Assembly: GCA_014584315.1 (NCBI GenBank)
Contig: JACTNA010000034.1
Span: 1 to 53,528, forward strand
Length of the DNA stretch: 53,528 bases
Source of the DNA: Planctomycetota bacterium
GTDB lineage: Bacteria > Planctomycetota > Phycisphaerae > Phycisphaerales > UBA1924
Reading direction: 5' to 3'
The notes beneath the pieces were generated by a model. It searched no databases. It was not told where the DNA came from and saw nothing but the letters and a program-made list of their open reading frames with translations. Position numbers and translations under genes: made by a program. Shown here in pieces: positions 7,413 through 16,057 of this stretch (its first letter is position 1; every line of letters starts with the position of its first letter).

Positions 7413-8663
7413 TCAGGTCAGTCTGCCCAGGAAGTCGGCGAGGGCGGCGACGCCGCGTTCGATCTGCTGCTCGCCGCACGCGAAGGTGATGCGGACGTGA
7501 TTGCGGGCGCAGCCGCCGAAGTCCTCGCCCGGGACGATGGCGACGCGGGCCTCGTCGAGCAGGGCCTCGCAGAGGTCGAGGGATGAGTCGATCCGGCGGC
7601 CCGCGGGAGAGGTGCGGGCGAAGTGGGCGGAGACGTCGGGGAACGCGTAGAACGCGCCGGTGGGGCGGACGGCGTGCAGGCCCGGGATCTCGGCGAGAAG
7701 GCGGCTGATGAGCGAGGCGCGGCGTGCGAAGGCGTCCCGCATGCGTTGGGCGTCGGCGGCGCACTCGCCGAGCGCGGCGCGGATCGCCGGATAGACGAAG
7801 GAGGTGATGTTGGTGGTCATCTGTCCCTGGAGCGTGGCCATCGCGCCGATGAGGCGCTTGCCGAACTCGCCGGGGATGGCGGCGTAACCGACGCGCCAGC
7901 CGGTCATGGCGAAGGCCTTGCTCATGCCGTTGACGGTGAGGACGCGGTCGGCGATCTCGGGGACGGAGCCGATGGAGAAGTGCGGGATGCCGCCGTAGAC
8001 GATCTTCTCGTAGATCTCGTCGGAGATGACGACGAGGTCGGGGGCGGTTGATCGGGCGGCGTCGGCGATGACGGCGGCGAGGGCGCGGAGTTCGGTTTCG
8101 GTGTACATCGTGCCGCAGGGGTTGCTGGGGCTGTTGAGGATCAGGATGCGCGAGCGCGGGGTGATGGCGTCGCGCAACTGGGCGGGCGTGATCTTGAAGT
8201 CGTTGGCGGGGAGGGTCGGCAGTTCGACGACGCGCGCGCCGGCGAGTTCGGCGATGGGCGCGTAACTCACCCAGCCGGGGACGGGGATGAGGACCTCGAG
8301 GGGCGGCGTGCCGGGGGGAGGCGGGTCGAGGAGGCACTGCATGGCGACGTAGAGCGAGTGCTTGCCGCCGGCGGAAATGGCGACGTGGTCGCCGCTGAGG
8401 CCGGGGATGGCGTTGTCGCGGGTGAACTTGTCCGCGATCGCCTGGCGGGTCGCGGGGTCGCCGAGCGTGGGCATGTACCTGGTCTGGCCGGCGAGGAGGG
8501 CGTCGATGGCGGCCTGCTTGATGGGCTGCGGGGTGTCGAAGTCGGGCTCGCCGAGGGTGAAGTCGAGCACTTCGACGCCGGCGCGCTTGAGGGCCTTGGC
8601 CTTGTTGCCGAAGGCGACGGTGACGGAGGGCTTGAGGCCTTCGACCCGGTTGGAGAGCCGCAT
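7413..8663 (-). CDS. class I/II PLP-dependent aminotransferase (aspartate aminotransferase-like)
   Basis: A 416-aa fold-type I aminotransferase. Family landmarks are all present: FTLGEPDFDTP (about 35-44), RYMPTLGDPATRQAI for substrate-lobe contacts, NSPSNPCG (about 177-184), SDEIYEKIVY with the PLP-nitrogen Asp near 215, and SKAFAMTGWRVGY with the Schiff-base Lys near 249. This matches the subgroup I-gamma aspartate (or aspartate/prephenate) aminotransferases. The exact amino donor cannot be read from the sequence. It is convergent with scpA (44 bp gap). A GGGAGGA Shine-Dalgarno precedes the ATG at 8663. Confidence 0.9.
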   Translation of the reverse strand: MRLSNRVEGLKPSVTVAFGNKAKALKRAGVEVLDFTLGEPDFDTPQPIKQAAIDALLAGQTRYMPTLGDPATRQAIADKFTRDNAIPGLSGDHVAISAGGKHSLYVAMQCLLDPPPPGTPPLEVLIPVPGWVSYAPIAELAGARVVELPTLPANDFKITPAQLRDAITPRSRILILNSPSNPCGTMYTETELRALAAVIADAARSTAPDLVVISDEIYEKIVYGGIPHFSIGSVPEIADRVLTVNGMSKAFAMTGWRVGYAAIPGEFGKRLIGAMATLQGQMTTNITSFVYPAIRAALGECAADAQRMRDAFARRASLISRLLAEIPGLHAVRPTGAFYAFPDVSAHFARTSPAGRRIDSSLDLCEALLDEARVAIVPGEDFGGCARNHVRITFACGEQQIERGVAALADFLGRLT

Positions 8664-8848
8664 GTGGAGTCCTCCCGGCCGGCGAGCGGACGCCGGACCG
8701 GGGAGGATACGGCCGGTGGGGAACGGGGCGGGACGGTCGGTTGATGGCCGGGCGGGTTGGGCCTAGGATCGGCCCTCGACGGGCTGGCTCGGCGCGGTGG
8801 GACTGCGCCGGACGAGGCCCCAACCTTCAGGCCAGGAACGAACGCGCC

Positions 8849-9118
8849 ATGGCGACCGCTGCCGAGACCCGCAGACAGATCGTGTCGGACTTCGCCCGTG
8901 CCGAGGGCGATACCGGCTCGCCCGAGGTCCAGATCGCTCTCTTGACGGACCGCATCAAGCAGGTCTCGGAGCACCTGCGGTCGCACCGCAAGGACTTCCA
9001 CACGCGGCGCGGCCTGATCATGATGGTCGGGAAGCGCAACCGGCTGCTCCGGTACCTGGCGAGGACGAACCGCGACAGGTACCTGGACACGATCCAGCGT
9101 CTCGGCCTCCGGAAGTGA
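8849..9118 (+). CDS. rpsO: 30S ribosomal protein S15
   Basis: An 89-aa protein with the full S15 pattern: GDTGSPEVQIALLTDRI, SEHLRSHRKDFHTRRGL and GKRNRLLRYLARTNRDRY. It binds the 16S rRNA central domain early in 30S assembly. The length is exactly that of the family. The ATG at 8849 is preceded by AGGAACG, and a TAGGAT hexamer about 80 nt upstream (8764-8769) is a possible -10. It is followed by pnp, the widespread rpsO-pnp arrangement, with a hairpin between the two. Confidence 0.98.
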   Translation: MATAAETRRQIVSDFARAEGDTGSPEVQIALLTDRIKQVSEHLRSHRKDFHTRRGLIMMVGKRNRLLRYLARTNRDRYLDTIQRLGLRK

Positions 9119-9126
9119 ACCAACAC

Positions 9127-9154
9127 GGGCCTGTCCGCGCGAGCGGGGAGGCCC
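9127..9154 (+). terminator. rpsO-pnp intergenic hairpin
   Basis: The outer stem is GGGCCT (9127-9132) with AGGCCC (9149-9154), and the inner stem is CCGC/GCGG around a GCGA tetraloop. It starts 9 nt after the rpsO stop. The downstream tract is T-poor (GATTCGTTTG), so it could be an attenuator or RNA-processing site rather than a strong terminator. A further CCTGCC...GGCAGG inverted repeat lies around 9173-9201. Confidence 0.5.
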
Positions 9155-9349
9155 GATTCGTTTGAGAACGCGGCCTGCCGGTCCTCAGCGGCAGTGGGCA
9201 GGCGGCAGCCGTTCGGCGTGGGGAACAGGCTGCATCCTGCCTTCTGCCTCTCGGGCGACCGGGGGAGCCGCATACGCACGTGCCGGCTTTGGATGCGTCC
9301 GTTCGTGGATGGGCGCGTCGGTCGGCGATGATGAAAGAGGCGGAAGCAC

Positions 9350-11521
9350 ATGGGTCAGTATGTGTCGAAGTTGGGCGCGGTCCGCGTTGAGCGTGAGATC
9401 GGCGGCCGAACGCTGGTGCTGGAGACCGGGAGGATCGCGCGTCAGGCGTCGTCGGCGGTGATCGCCACCTACGGCGAGAGCACGGTGATGGCGACGGTGG
9501 TGCGCGCGCCGGCGCGCGAGGGGCTGGACTTCTTCCCGCTGACGGTCGATTACCGCGAGAAACTGCCGGCGGCGGGCAAGTTCCCGGGCGGGTTCCGCAA
9601 GCGCGAGGGCGCGCCGAACGAGAAGGAAATCCTGACGATGCGGATGATCGACCGCCCGATCAGGCCGCTCTTCCCGGACGGGTTCGTGGACGAGATTCAG
9701 ATCCAGGTCTGGGTGATGAGCCACGACGGTGAGAACGACACGGACGTGCTGGCGGGGACGGCCGCGTCAGCGGCGCTGGCGCTCTCGGATGCGCCCTTCG
9801 AGGGTCCGACGGCGACGGTGCGCGTCGCGCGGATCCACACGGACGACGGGCCGCGGTTCGTGGTGAATCCGACGGTGAGCCAGATGGACTACTCCGACCT
9901 CGACCTCGTGCTGGCGGGGCACAAGGACGGGGTGAACATGATCGAGGTCGGCGCGGCCGAGATTGCCGAGGCGGACATGGTCGAGGCGATCCGGTTCGGG
10001 CAGTCGCAGATCGCCGAGACGCTGGCCGCGATCGAGGAACTGGCGTCGAAGGCGGGGCGTGAGAAGCGGGTCGGCGACCTGACCCTGCCGGACCCCGAGA
10101 TCGTGGCGAAGGTGAAGGCCGTCGCGGAGGCGGCGATGACCGCGGCGCGCAAACTGCCGGGCAAGCAGGAGCGCAACGACGCGGTGGACGCTCTGCGGGC
10201 GAAGGTGCTCGACGAGCACTTCCCGCTCAGGCCGGGCGGCACGTACGAGGAGTACGCGAAGTCCGCGAAGGCGCGCGCGCAGGCGGTCGAGGCGTTCCGC
10301 ACGCTGGAGAAGAAGGTGACTCGACGGCTGATCGTCGAGAGCGGTGTGCGGGCCGACGGCCGGAAGTTCGACGAGATCAGGCCGATCGAGGCTGAGGTCG
10401 GCGTGTTCGCGCGGACGCACGGGTCCGCGCTCTTCCAGCGCGGGGAAACGCAGTCGCTGGTGTCGTGCACGCTGGGCACGGCCCGGGACGAGCAGATCGT
10501 GGACGGGCTGATCCCCGAGTACTCGAAGAAGTTCACGCTGCACTACAACTTCCCGCCGTTCTCGACGGGCGAGGCGAAGCGGATCATGGGTCCCGGGCGG
10601 CGTGAGATCGGGCATGGTGCGCTGGCGGAACGGTCGCTGATGGCGATCCTGCCCTCGCCGGACGTCTTCCCGTACACGATCCGGGTGGTGAGTGACATTA
10701 CGGAATCGAACGGGAGTTCGTCGATGGCGTCGGTGTGCGGGGGATGCCTGGCGCTGATGGACGCGGGCGTGCCGATCACGGCGACGTGCGCGGGCATCTC
10801 CGTGGGCAGGTTCACCGACGATTCGGGCGGGCGGGAGGTGTTCGTCACGGACATCATCGGCGAGGAGGACTTCTTCGGCGACATGGATTTCAAGGTGTCG
10901 GGGACGCGGAGCGGCATCACCGGCATCCAGTTGGACCTCAAAGCGCGGGGGCTGAACGTCGAGCAGATCACCCGCATCTTCGAGCAGGCGAGGACGGCCC
11001 GGCTGAAGATCATCGATCGGATGGAGCAGTGCATCGCCGCGCCGCGCGAGTCGATTTCGGTGTACGCGCCGCGTCTGATCACGCTGAACATCCACCCGGA
11101 GAAGATCGGCAAGTTGATCGGGCCGGGCGGGAAGACCATCCGCGCCCTGCAGGACAAGCACGGCGTGACGATCGACGTGGAAGACGACGGGACGGTGATG
11201 GTCTCCGCGCCGAACGGCGAGTCGATCGACGCCGCGCGGGCTGAGATCGAGGCCCTGTGCGAGGAGATCAAGGTCGGCACGATCTACAACGGCAGGGTGA
11301 TCTCGGTCAAGGACTTCGGCGCGTTCATCGAGCTCGCGCCCGGCACGGACGGCATGTGCCACATCTCGGAACTGGCCGAGGGCTACGTCAAGAGCGTGAC
11401 GGATGTCGTGAAAGTCGGCGACGTGGTGAAGGTCAAGGTCATCCTGGTGGACGAACAGGGCCGCATCAAGCTCAGCCGCAAGCAGGCGATGTCGGAGCCG
11501 GCCTCGCCCGCGGGGGTCTGA
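9350..11521 (+). CDS. pnp: polyribonucleotide nucleotidyltransferase (PNPase)
   Basis: A 723-aa phosphorolytic 3'-5' exoribonuclease of the RNA degradosome type. It has two RNase PH-like domains (about 10-220 and 320-550, separated by an all-helical linker): FFPLTVDYREKLPAAGKFPG in the first, and TQSLVSCTLGTARDEQ, RREIGHGALAERSL and SDITESNGSSSMA in the second. These are followed by a KH domain (about 575-640, KIGKLIGPGGKTIR) and an S1 domain (about 645-715, GRVISVKDFGAFIEL, GMCHISELAE). All are intact and the length is normal. The ATG at 9350 follows a GAGGCGGAAG purine tract. It acts in the cytoplasm, and its position after rpsO is conserved in many bacteria. Confidence 0.98.
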   Translation: MGQYVSKLGAVRVEREIGGRTLVLETGRIARQASSAVIATYGESTVMATVVRAPAREGLDFFPLTVDYREKLPAAGKFPGGFRKREGAPNEKEILTMRMIDRPIRPLFPDGFVDEIQIQVWVMSHDGENDTDVLAGTAASAALALSDAPFEGPTATVRVARIHTDDGPRFVVNPTVSQMDYSDLDLVLAGHKDGVNMIEVGAAEIAEADMVEAIRFGQSQIAETLAAIEELASKAGREKRVGDLTLPDPEIVAKVKAVAEAAMTAARKLPGKQERNDAVDALRAKVLDEHFPLRPGGTYEEYAKSAKARAQAVEAFRTLEKKVTRRLIVESGVRADGRKFDEIRPIEAEVGVFARTHGSALFQRGETQSLVSCTLGTARDEQIVDGLIPEYSKKFTLHYNFPPFSTGEAKRIMGPGRREIGHGALAERSLMAILPSPDVFPYTIRVVSDITESNGSSSMASVCGGCLALMDAGVPITATCAGISVGRFTDDSGGREVFVTDIIGEEDFFGDMDFKVSGTRSGITGIQLDLKARGLNVEQITRIFEQARTARLKIIDRMEQCIAAPRESISVYAPRLITLNIHPEKIGKLIGPGGKTIRALQDKHGVTIDVEDDGTVMVSAPNGESIDAARAEIEALCEEIKVGTIYNGRVISVKDFGAFIELAPGTDGMCHISELAEGYVKSVTDVVKVGDVVKVKVILVDEQGRIKLSRKQAMSEPASPAGV

Positions 11522-11609
11522 GCAACCTGGGGCGTTCGGGAGGGCGGATGCGCTAACCCCAACTGGGGTCGGCGTTTGCGCGCGGGGAGCGCGGTTGTCA
11601 GATCGCCGT

Positions 11610-11637
11610 TTGACCGCCGCCGTGTTTCTGGTAATCT
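11610..11637 (+). promoter_or_regulatory. candidate promoter of the cold-shock gene, long 5' leader
   Basis: TTGACC (11610-11615), a 16-bp spacer and TAATCT (11632-11637) preceded by TG, giving an extended -10 look. Transcription from here would give a leader of about 175 nt before the cold-shock ATG, as is usual for cold-regulated csp mRNAs. The rest of 11522-11819 holds an ACCCC-AACT-GGGGT hairpin (11556-11569), probably ending pnp, and no gene. Confidence 0.4.
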
Positions 11638-11819
11638 GGACAAGGCCGGTGAACGGACATCGGTGCCCGGCGTTCGCGGCTCACGCTCGTGGCGGTCGCG
11701 GCGTGCGACGAGCGGAGCAGGGGGTTTGCGTTGAAGACTCGCCACGACACGAACGGTCCGGCAGGGCGTGTGGAGCGTGCGGGGTGGGGCATCTTCGCGG
11801 CGTGTTGGGGGATTGACGC

Positions 11820-12104
11820 ATGACGGACGTGCCGTCGCAGACGATCACGGAGATCGAGGGCGTGGTGAAGTGGTTCGACCCTCGCAAGGGGTTTGGGTTC
11901 ATCATCGGCCCGGAGGGGCAGGACATCTTCGTCCACTTCTCGGTCATCGATGGGGACGGGTTCCGCGCGTTGAAGGATGGTTCCACCGTCGTCTACGACG
12001 CGCAGAAGACGGACAAGGGGTGGAAGGCAACCAAGGTGCGCCGTTCCGAGCCGGTCGTGGCGGTGATGCCGAAACGGAACTATGCGCGGACGCCGAGGCG
12101 CTGA
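11820..12104 (+). CDS. cold-shock domain protein (CspA family)
   Basis: A 94-aa single-stranded nucleic-acid-binding protein. The RNP1-like strand reads VKWFDPRKGFGFI and the RNP2-like strand reads DIFVHFSVI, the two RNA-contacting motifs of the five-stranded OB fold. A short N-terminal extension (MTDVPSQTITEI) and a basic tail (KRNYARTPRR) make it somewhat longer than the usual 65-75 aa. Such proteins act as RNA chaperones or antiterminators. The ATG at 11820 directly follows a TGACGC stretch without a clear Shine-Dalgarno, and a long leader is likely. A palindromic repeat begins 3 bp after the stop. Confidence 0.95.
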   Translation: MTDVPSQTITEIEGVVKWFDPRKGFGFIIGPEGQDIFVHFSVIDGDGFRALKDGSTVVYDAQKTDKGWKATKVRRSEPVVAVMPKRNYARTPRR

Positions 12105-12106
12105 TC

Positions 12107-12160
12107 GGCACAGGCGGGACGCCTGTGCCACCGGCATCGAGGCAGGCGGGACGCCGGTGC
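12107..12160. repeat. palindromic repeat, CAGGCG-GGA-CGCCTG type, two copies
   Basis: The first copy is a perfect 10-bp stem, GGCACAGGCG (12107-12116) with CGCCTGTGCC (12120-12129), around a GGA loop. A second, degenerate copy lies at 12142-12160. The pair occupies the gap between the cold-shock stop and the histidine kinase. The same core with a 13-bp stem occurs inside putA (49819-49847). It is placed as if it acted as a terminator or mRNA 3' end, but there is no T-tract. Confidence 0.85.
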
Positions 12161-12215
12161 GCTCGGCCCGAGGCTCGGTTCGGGTGAGGTGTGGAAGCGG
12201 TATCCTTCAGCACGT

Positions 12216-13166
12216 TTGAGCATCACCGACGCCGTCACCGAAATCACGTTGCAAACCGGGTCGCCCCCCGGTTGGCTTGCGCCCGCGCTCGTCGGATTCG
12301 GTGTGGGCGTTGCGGCCGCCGCGCTGGCGGCGCGCGGGCTGGTGCGCCGGCAGGTCCGGCGTGTTCGTGCGGCGGAGCGCCGGGCGCGCGGGGCGGAACG
12401 GCTCGCGGAACTCGGCGCGATGACGAGCGGGCTGGCGCACGAGATCAAGAACCCTCTTTCGACCATCGGGCTGAACGTGCAGTTGCTCCGCGAGGGCGTC
12501 CGGGAGATGCGGGCGGACGCGGAGGGGCAGGGTCGGCTGCTGCGCCGGCTGGAATCGCTCGGACGAGAGGTCGATCGGCTCAGGGGCATCCTGACGGACT
12601 TCCTGGAGTACGCCGGCGAACTGCGACTCGACGCCGCGGCGACGGACCTGAACCAGGTCGTCGGCGAACTGATCGACTTCTTCATGCCGCAGGCGGAGCG
12701 GCAGCGCGTGCGTCTTCGGTCGGACCTCGCGCCGGGGACGCTCGTGGCCGTCGTCGACGCCGCACACCTGAAACAGGCGTTGCTGAACCTCATGCTCAAC
12801 GCGGTGCAGGCGATGGCCGGGCAGAGCGACGAGCGCCCACGGGAACTGATCGTTCGGACCGGGCTTGAGGAGGCGAGCGACGGGGCGGCGCTGGTCATCC
12901 ACGTCATCGACACCGGCCCCGGCATCCCGCGCGAGACGCTCGATCGGATCTTCAATCCGTACTTCACGACTCGTTCGGGTGGCACCGGGCTGGGCCTGCC
13001 GACGGCGCGGCGGATCGTCGAGTCGCACGGCGGTCGGATCGAGGTGCACTCCGAAGTGGGCAAGGGGACGGACTTCGCGGTGGTGCTGCCGGTGGAGGGG
13101 AGTCGTGGGAAGCAGGGGGAGGGGGGGGTAGCGGGGCCTGGAAAGGACCCGCCCCGAAGTCGATGA
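12216..13166 (+). CDS. sensor histidine kinase (HisKA-HATPase), membrane anchored
   Basis: About 316 aa. One N-terminal membrane segment (PALVGFGVGVAAAALAARGL) is followed by a basic linker, a DHp helix with the phospho-acceptor His in LAHEIKNPLSTIGLN, and a complete ATPase domain: N-box LLNLMLNAVQAM, G1 DTGPGIP, F-box FNPYFTTR, G2 GTGLGLP. It resembles NtrB/ZraS-type kinases without an obvious sensor domain. No response regulator is adjacent. The start is uncertain. TTG 12216 is preferred because a TATCCT hexamer at 12201-12206 would place transcription downstream of the alternative GTG at 12189. The last residues (VAGPGKDPP) are encoded inside a dispersed repeat (13133-13155), so the C-terminus is probably not conserved. 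Confidence 0.9.
   Translation: MSITDAVTEITLQTGSPPGWLAPALVGFGVGVAAAALAARGLVRRQVRRVRAAERRARGAERLAELGAMTSGLAHEIKNPLSTIGLNVQLLREGVREMRADAEGQGRLLRRLESLGREVDRLRGILTDFLEYAGELRLDAAATDLNQVVGELIDFFMPQAERQRVRLRSDLAPGTLVAVVDAAHLKQALLNLMLNAVQAMAGQSDERPRELIVRTGLEEASDGAALVIHVIDTGPGIPRETLDRIFNPYFTTRSGGTGLGLPTARRIVESHGGRIEVHSEVGKGTDFAVVLPVEGSRGKQGEGGVAGPGKDPPRSR
13133..13155. repeat. partial copy of the GGGGCCTGGAAAGG repeat
   Basis: It matches the palindromic core of the repeats at 35936-35975 and 39530-39572 with one substitution. It spans the 3' end of the kinase gene, between the convergent kinase and kynU genes, where it could serve as a two-way terminator. Confidence 0.7.
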
Positions 13167-13176
13167 GGAAGCGAGT

Positions 13177-14463
13177 TCAGAGTTGGCCGTAGACGCGCCC
13201 GATGATGGTCGCGGCGCGGCGGAGTTCGTCGCGGGTGTTGAGGATGTCCGGGCAGAGGCGGACGTAGCCCGACGACGGGTCGTGGGGCGCGGGGCGGCTG
13301 TCGGTGTTGACGCCCGCTTCGTGCAGCCGTCGCGTCATGTCGGCGTGCTGGGGTGACGGGACGAGCAGGAAGGCCCCGTGCGGCTCAACGTCGAGCACGG
13401 GCACGCCTGCGCGGGCGAGTTCGTCTTCGAGAAACGCCTGCTGCTCGAGGCTGTAGCCACGCAGCCGCTCGACGCCGAGCGCGAGCGTGAGTTCGAGGCC
13501 GGCAAGGGCCTGGAAGCACGTGAGGACGGCCGGGGTGGCTTCGAGCCAGGCGTCGCCGCCGGGGCTGAGTTCCGGTTGGTCCGGGCGTCGGAAGTCGAAG
13601 GTGTCGCGTTTGGCGAACCAGCCGGTGTCGGTCGAGAAGAGAACGGGCAGGGGGCCTTGCTCGAGGTGGCGGGGGTGGACGGCGAGCCAGCCTGCGCCGG
13701 GTCCGCCGCGGGTGTACTTGTAGTTGCCCCCGATGGCGAAATCCGGTGCGAGTCGGTCGAACTGCATCGGGATCGCGCCGGCGGCGTGGTAGGCGTCGAG
13801 CAGGACGAACGCGCCGGCCTCGCGTGCGCGGGCGATGATGCGGTCGAGGGCGTCGAGCACCTGGCCCGTGACGAAGTAGACGATGCTGACGACGACAAGA
13901 TCGGTGCCGTTGTCGATGGCGTCGATGATCGCGTCTGGGGAGAAGAGGCCGCGTTCGTCGGGCGCGACCCATCGGATCTCCGCACGGCCCTTGCGGTGAT
14001 AGGTCTTGAGGATGAAGTCGATGGAGTCGAACTCGCCCCGGGTGGTGACGATGCGGGGGCGGTGCGTGGGCAGGGCGTTGATGGCGGCGCGAAGCCCCTG
14101 CCCGGCGGAGACGCGGGGCACGACGGCGTCCGGTCGCGAGCAGCCGATGAGCGCGGCGAGCATGGCTCGGTAGCGGCCCGAGGCCTCGATCCAGTGCGTC
14201 CACGCGCCGTCGAGGCGCTCGTACCAGAGGTCGAGGGCGTGGCGGATGTCGTCGGCCGTGCGGTCGAGGGGACGGCCGAGCGAGTGGTTGGAGAGGTAGA
14301 TTTCGTCGCGCCGCAGCACCCGCGAGAAGAGCGGGTGGACGTGCCTGCGGAGGGCGTCCTCGGTCAGGGGTCCGTCGCCGAGCGAGCGGACGGCGTCGGC
14401 GATCTCCGGGCCGAAGGAGACGCCGGGGGGGGGCGAGCCGAGGACCTGCGAGCCGTGGGCCAT
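13177..14463 (-). CDS. kynU: kynureninase
   Basis: A 428-aa fold-type I PLP enzyme cleaving kynurenine to anthranilate and alanine. LSNHSLGRP at the N-terminus, a DAYHAAGAIP segment with the cofactor-binding Asp, and GGNYKYTRGGPGAGWL carrying the Schiff-base Lys are characteristic, as is the C-terminal RPAPHDPSSGYVRLCP. The length is normal. The gene follows kynA with its ATG overlapping the kynA stop (TGATG), so it is co-translated, which supports the tryptophan-degradation role over generic aminotransferase V alternatives. It is cytoplasmic. The arylformamidase needed between the two steps is not in the window. Confidence 0.92.
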   Translation of the reverse strand: MAHGSQVLGSPPPGVSFGPEIADAVRSLGDGPLTEDALRRHVHPLFSRVLRRDEIYLSNHSLGRPLDRTADDIRHALDLWYERLDGAWTHWIEASGRYRAMLAALIGCSRPDAVVPRVSAGQGLRAAINALPTHRPRIVTTRGEFDSIDFILKTYHRKGRAEIRWVAPDERGLFSPDAIIDAIDNGTDLVVVSIVYFVTGQVLDALDRIIARAREAGAFVLLDAYHAAGAIPMQFDRLAPDFAIGGNYKYTRGGPGAGWLAVHPRHLEQGPLPVLFSTDTGWFAKRDTFDFRRPDQPELSPGGDAWLEATPAVLTCFQALAGLELTLALGVERLRGYSLEQQAFLEDELARAGVPVLDVEPHGAFLLVPSPQHADMTRRLHEAGVNTDSRPAPHDPSSGYVRLCPDILNTRDELRRAATIIGRVYGQL

Positions 14464-15329
14464 CACATGCCTCCCGGGCCTTGGACGAGGGTGCGGACGT
14501 CCCAAAGTTCGGGGAAGAAGGTGCGTTCGGTGGCGTGCTTGAGGTAGGCGACGCCGGCCGTGCCGCCGGTGCCGCGCTTGAAGCCGATGATGCGCATGAC
14601 GACCTTGAGGTGCCTGAATCGCCAGAGGGCGTACTGCTCGTCGAGGTCCACGAGTTTCTCGCACATCTCGTAGGCGTCCCAGTGGGCGCGAGGCTCGTCG
14701 TAGATGCGCTTGATGACGGCGACGACGCCGGGGTGCGACTCGTGCGGGCGCGATGTGTCGCGGCGGAGCACCTCGTCGGGGATCGGCAGCCCTCGGCGGG
14801 CGAGGTGGCGGAGAAACTCGTCGTAGAGGCTCGGCGCGCGCAGGGCGCGCTCGAGTTCGGCGTGCGTCTCCTGCTTGTGGCGGAAGACGGCGAGCATGCG
14901 CTCGTCCTTCGCGCCGAGGAGGAACTCGACCATGCGGTGCTGGGCGGACTGGAGGCCGCTGGCCGGGCCGAGGACGTGGCGGAACTGGACGTACTCGCTG
15001 GGGGTGAGCGTGGCGAGGACGCTCCACTGGTCGAGCAACTGGGCCTGGACGTGCTTGACGCGGGCGAGAATCTTGAACGACGGCTCGAGTTCGTCACGCC
15101 GCACGTGCTCGATCGCCGCCCGCAGTTCGTGGATGATGAGTTTGAACCAGAGTTCCGTGGTCTGGTGCTGGATGATGAAGAGGAGTTCGTCGTGGTGCGG
15201 GGGGGAGGAGAGAGGCCGCTGTGCGCTGAGGAGTGTGTCGAGGGACAGGTACCTCGCGTAGTCGAGGCGTCCCTCGAGGTCGGTGGTCATGTCGTCCCGC
15301 TGGTGCGGGCCGGGCTGGTCGGAGGGCAT
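14463..15329 (-). CDS. kynA: tryptophan 2,3-dioxygenase
   Basis: A 288-aa heme enzyme opening the indole ring of L-Trp to N-formylkynurenine. It is strongly conserved: [15 protein letters not shown] with the substrate-deprotonating His near residue 55, [16 protein letters not shown], and [15 protein letters not shown] with the proximal heme His, then [13 protein letters not shown] (the substrate-binding loop) and [14 protein letters not shown]. The length fits bacterial TDO. The ATG at 15329 gives a short disordered leader; an in-frame ATG 13 codons later is an alternative. A TAGGCT hexamer on the minus strand (15390-15385) could be the -10. It is the first gene of a two-gene operon with kynU. 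Confidence 0.97.
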   Translation of the reverse strand: MPSDQPGPHQRDDMTTDLEGRLDYARYLSLDTLLSAQRPLSSPPHHDELLFIIQHQTTELWFKLIIHELRAAIEHVRRDELEPSFKILARVKHVQAQLLDQWSVLATLTPSEYVQFRHVLGPASGLQSAQHRMVEFLLGAKDERMLAVFRHKQETHAELERALRAPSLYDEFLRHLARRGLPIPDEVLRRDTSRPHESHPGVVAVIKRIYDEPRAHWDAYEMCEKLVDLDEQYALWRFRHLKVVMRIIGFKRGTGGTAGVAYLKHATERTFFPELWDVRTLVQGPGGM

Positions 15330-15425
15330 CGGTCGCTCCCGTCGGCATTCGCGGGGCGGCAGTGCCCCAGCGCCCCGGTTCGGGAGCCTAGACGATCGGG
15401 TGGGGGACCGGTGCCCGAGTGGGGG

Positions 15426-15665
15426 CTAGCGAACGACGCTGTCCAGCGAGCCGCGGTCCGCGGCGGCCAGGTCGTCACGCAGCATCGCCGCCCTGCGGGC
15501 GTGGATCGGCTCGAGGCTGGAGCCGTCGCCGGCCATCGGTTGGAAGACGACACCCCGCAGGAAGGAGGATTCCTCGGCCGTCGAGTAGCCGCAGCCTGTG
15601 GCGGCGAGGGTGAGGGCGACGAGGCCCCCGAGGGCGGCCCTGCTGCTGATTCGCGAACGGATCAT
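15426..15665 (-). CDS. small predicted lipoprotein (79 aa)
   Basis: A basic N-terminus (MIRSRISSR), a hydrophobic stretch and the lipobox LAATGC give a predicted lipidation Cys near residue 25, so the mature part is only about 55 aa. No known domain is visible in the mature part, which is acidic and Ala/Arg-rich at the end (HARRAAMLRDDLAAAD). GGAG lies 7-8 nt before the ATG at 15665. It lies 96 bp upstream of kynA on the same strand but has no evident link to it. Function unknown. Confidence 0.7.
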   Translation of the reverse strand: MIRSRISSRAALGGLVALTLAATGCGYSTAEESSFLRGVVFQPMAGDGSSLEPIHARRAAMLRDDLAAADRGSLDSVVR

Positions 15666-16057
15666 GGGAGTCTCCAAGCCTCGCGACCTGTGCAGTCTCC
15701 CTGCCATACCGATATCACCATCGGCCGTGGCGGGGGGCCGCTTCGGTCGAGTTATCGATCGGGTGTCGATTGCCGGGTCAGGAGGGCCGCCAAGGCGGGT
15801 TGTGGGGGCGGACCCTGTCGCTAAGTCCTGTATTCCCGGGGTCTTAGAGGCTATTCGACTTTCTCTCCGGTTTCGGTTGCGGGCGATATCGGACTTCTCG
15901 CTAGACGAGGCTGCGCGTGCGATCGGGTTCGGTTCGGGTGCGGCCGACTCCCAGGCTCCAGCGGATTGGATTGACGGTCCACCGGCGGGCACTACCATCG
16001 AGCCGCCCCTGTCCGAGCGGTTGGGGGCGCGCGCACGGACGACACGAGGCACTCGCC
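15666..16057. other. 392-bp intergenic region
   Basis: Between the divergent lipoprotein and the sugar-isomerase-like gene. It is less GC-rich than its surroundings in places (15820-15910). I see no coding sequence, tRNA or convincing riboswitch in it. It must hold the promoters of both neighbours, but no hexamer pair is clear enough to call. Confidence 0.5.

Noticed and set aside
12189..13166. GTG 12189 as start of the sensor kinase
   Set aside because: It would lie upstream of the best -10 candidate (TATCCT, 12201-12206). TTG 12216 fits better, although this remains uncertain.
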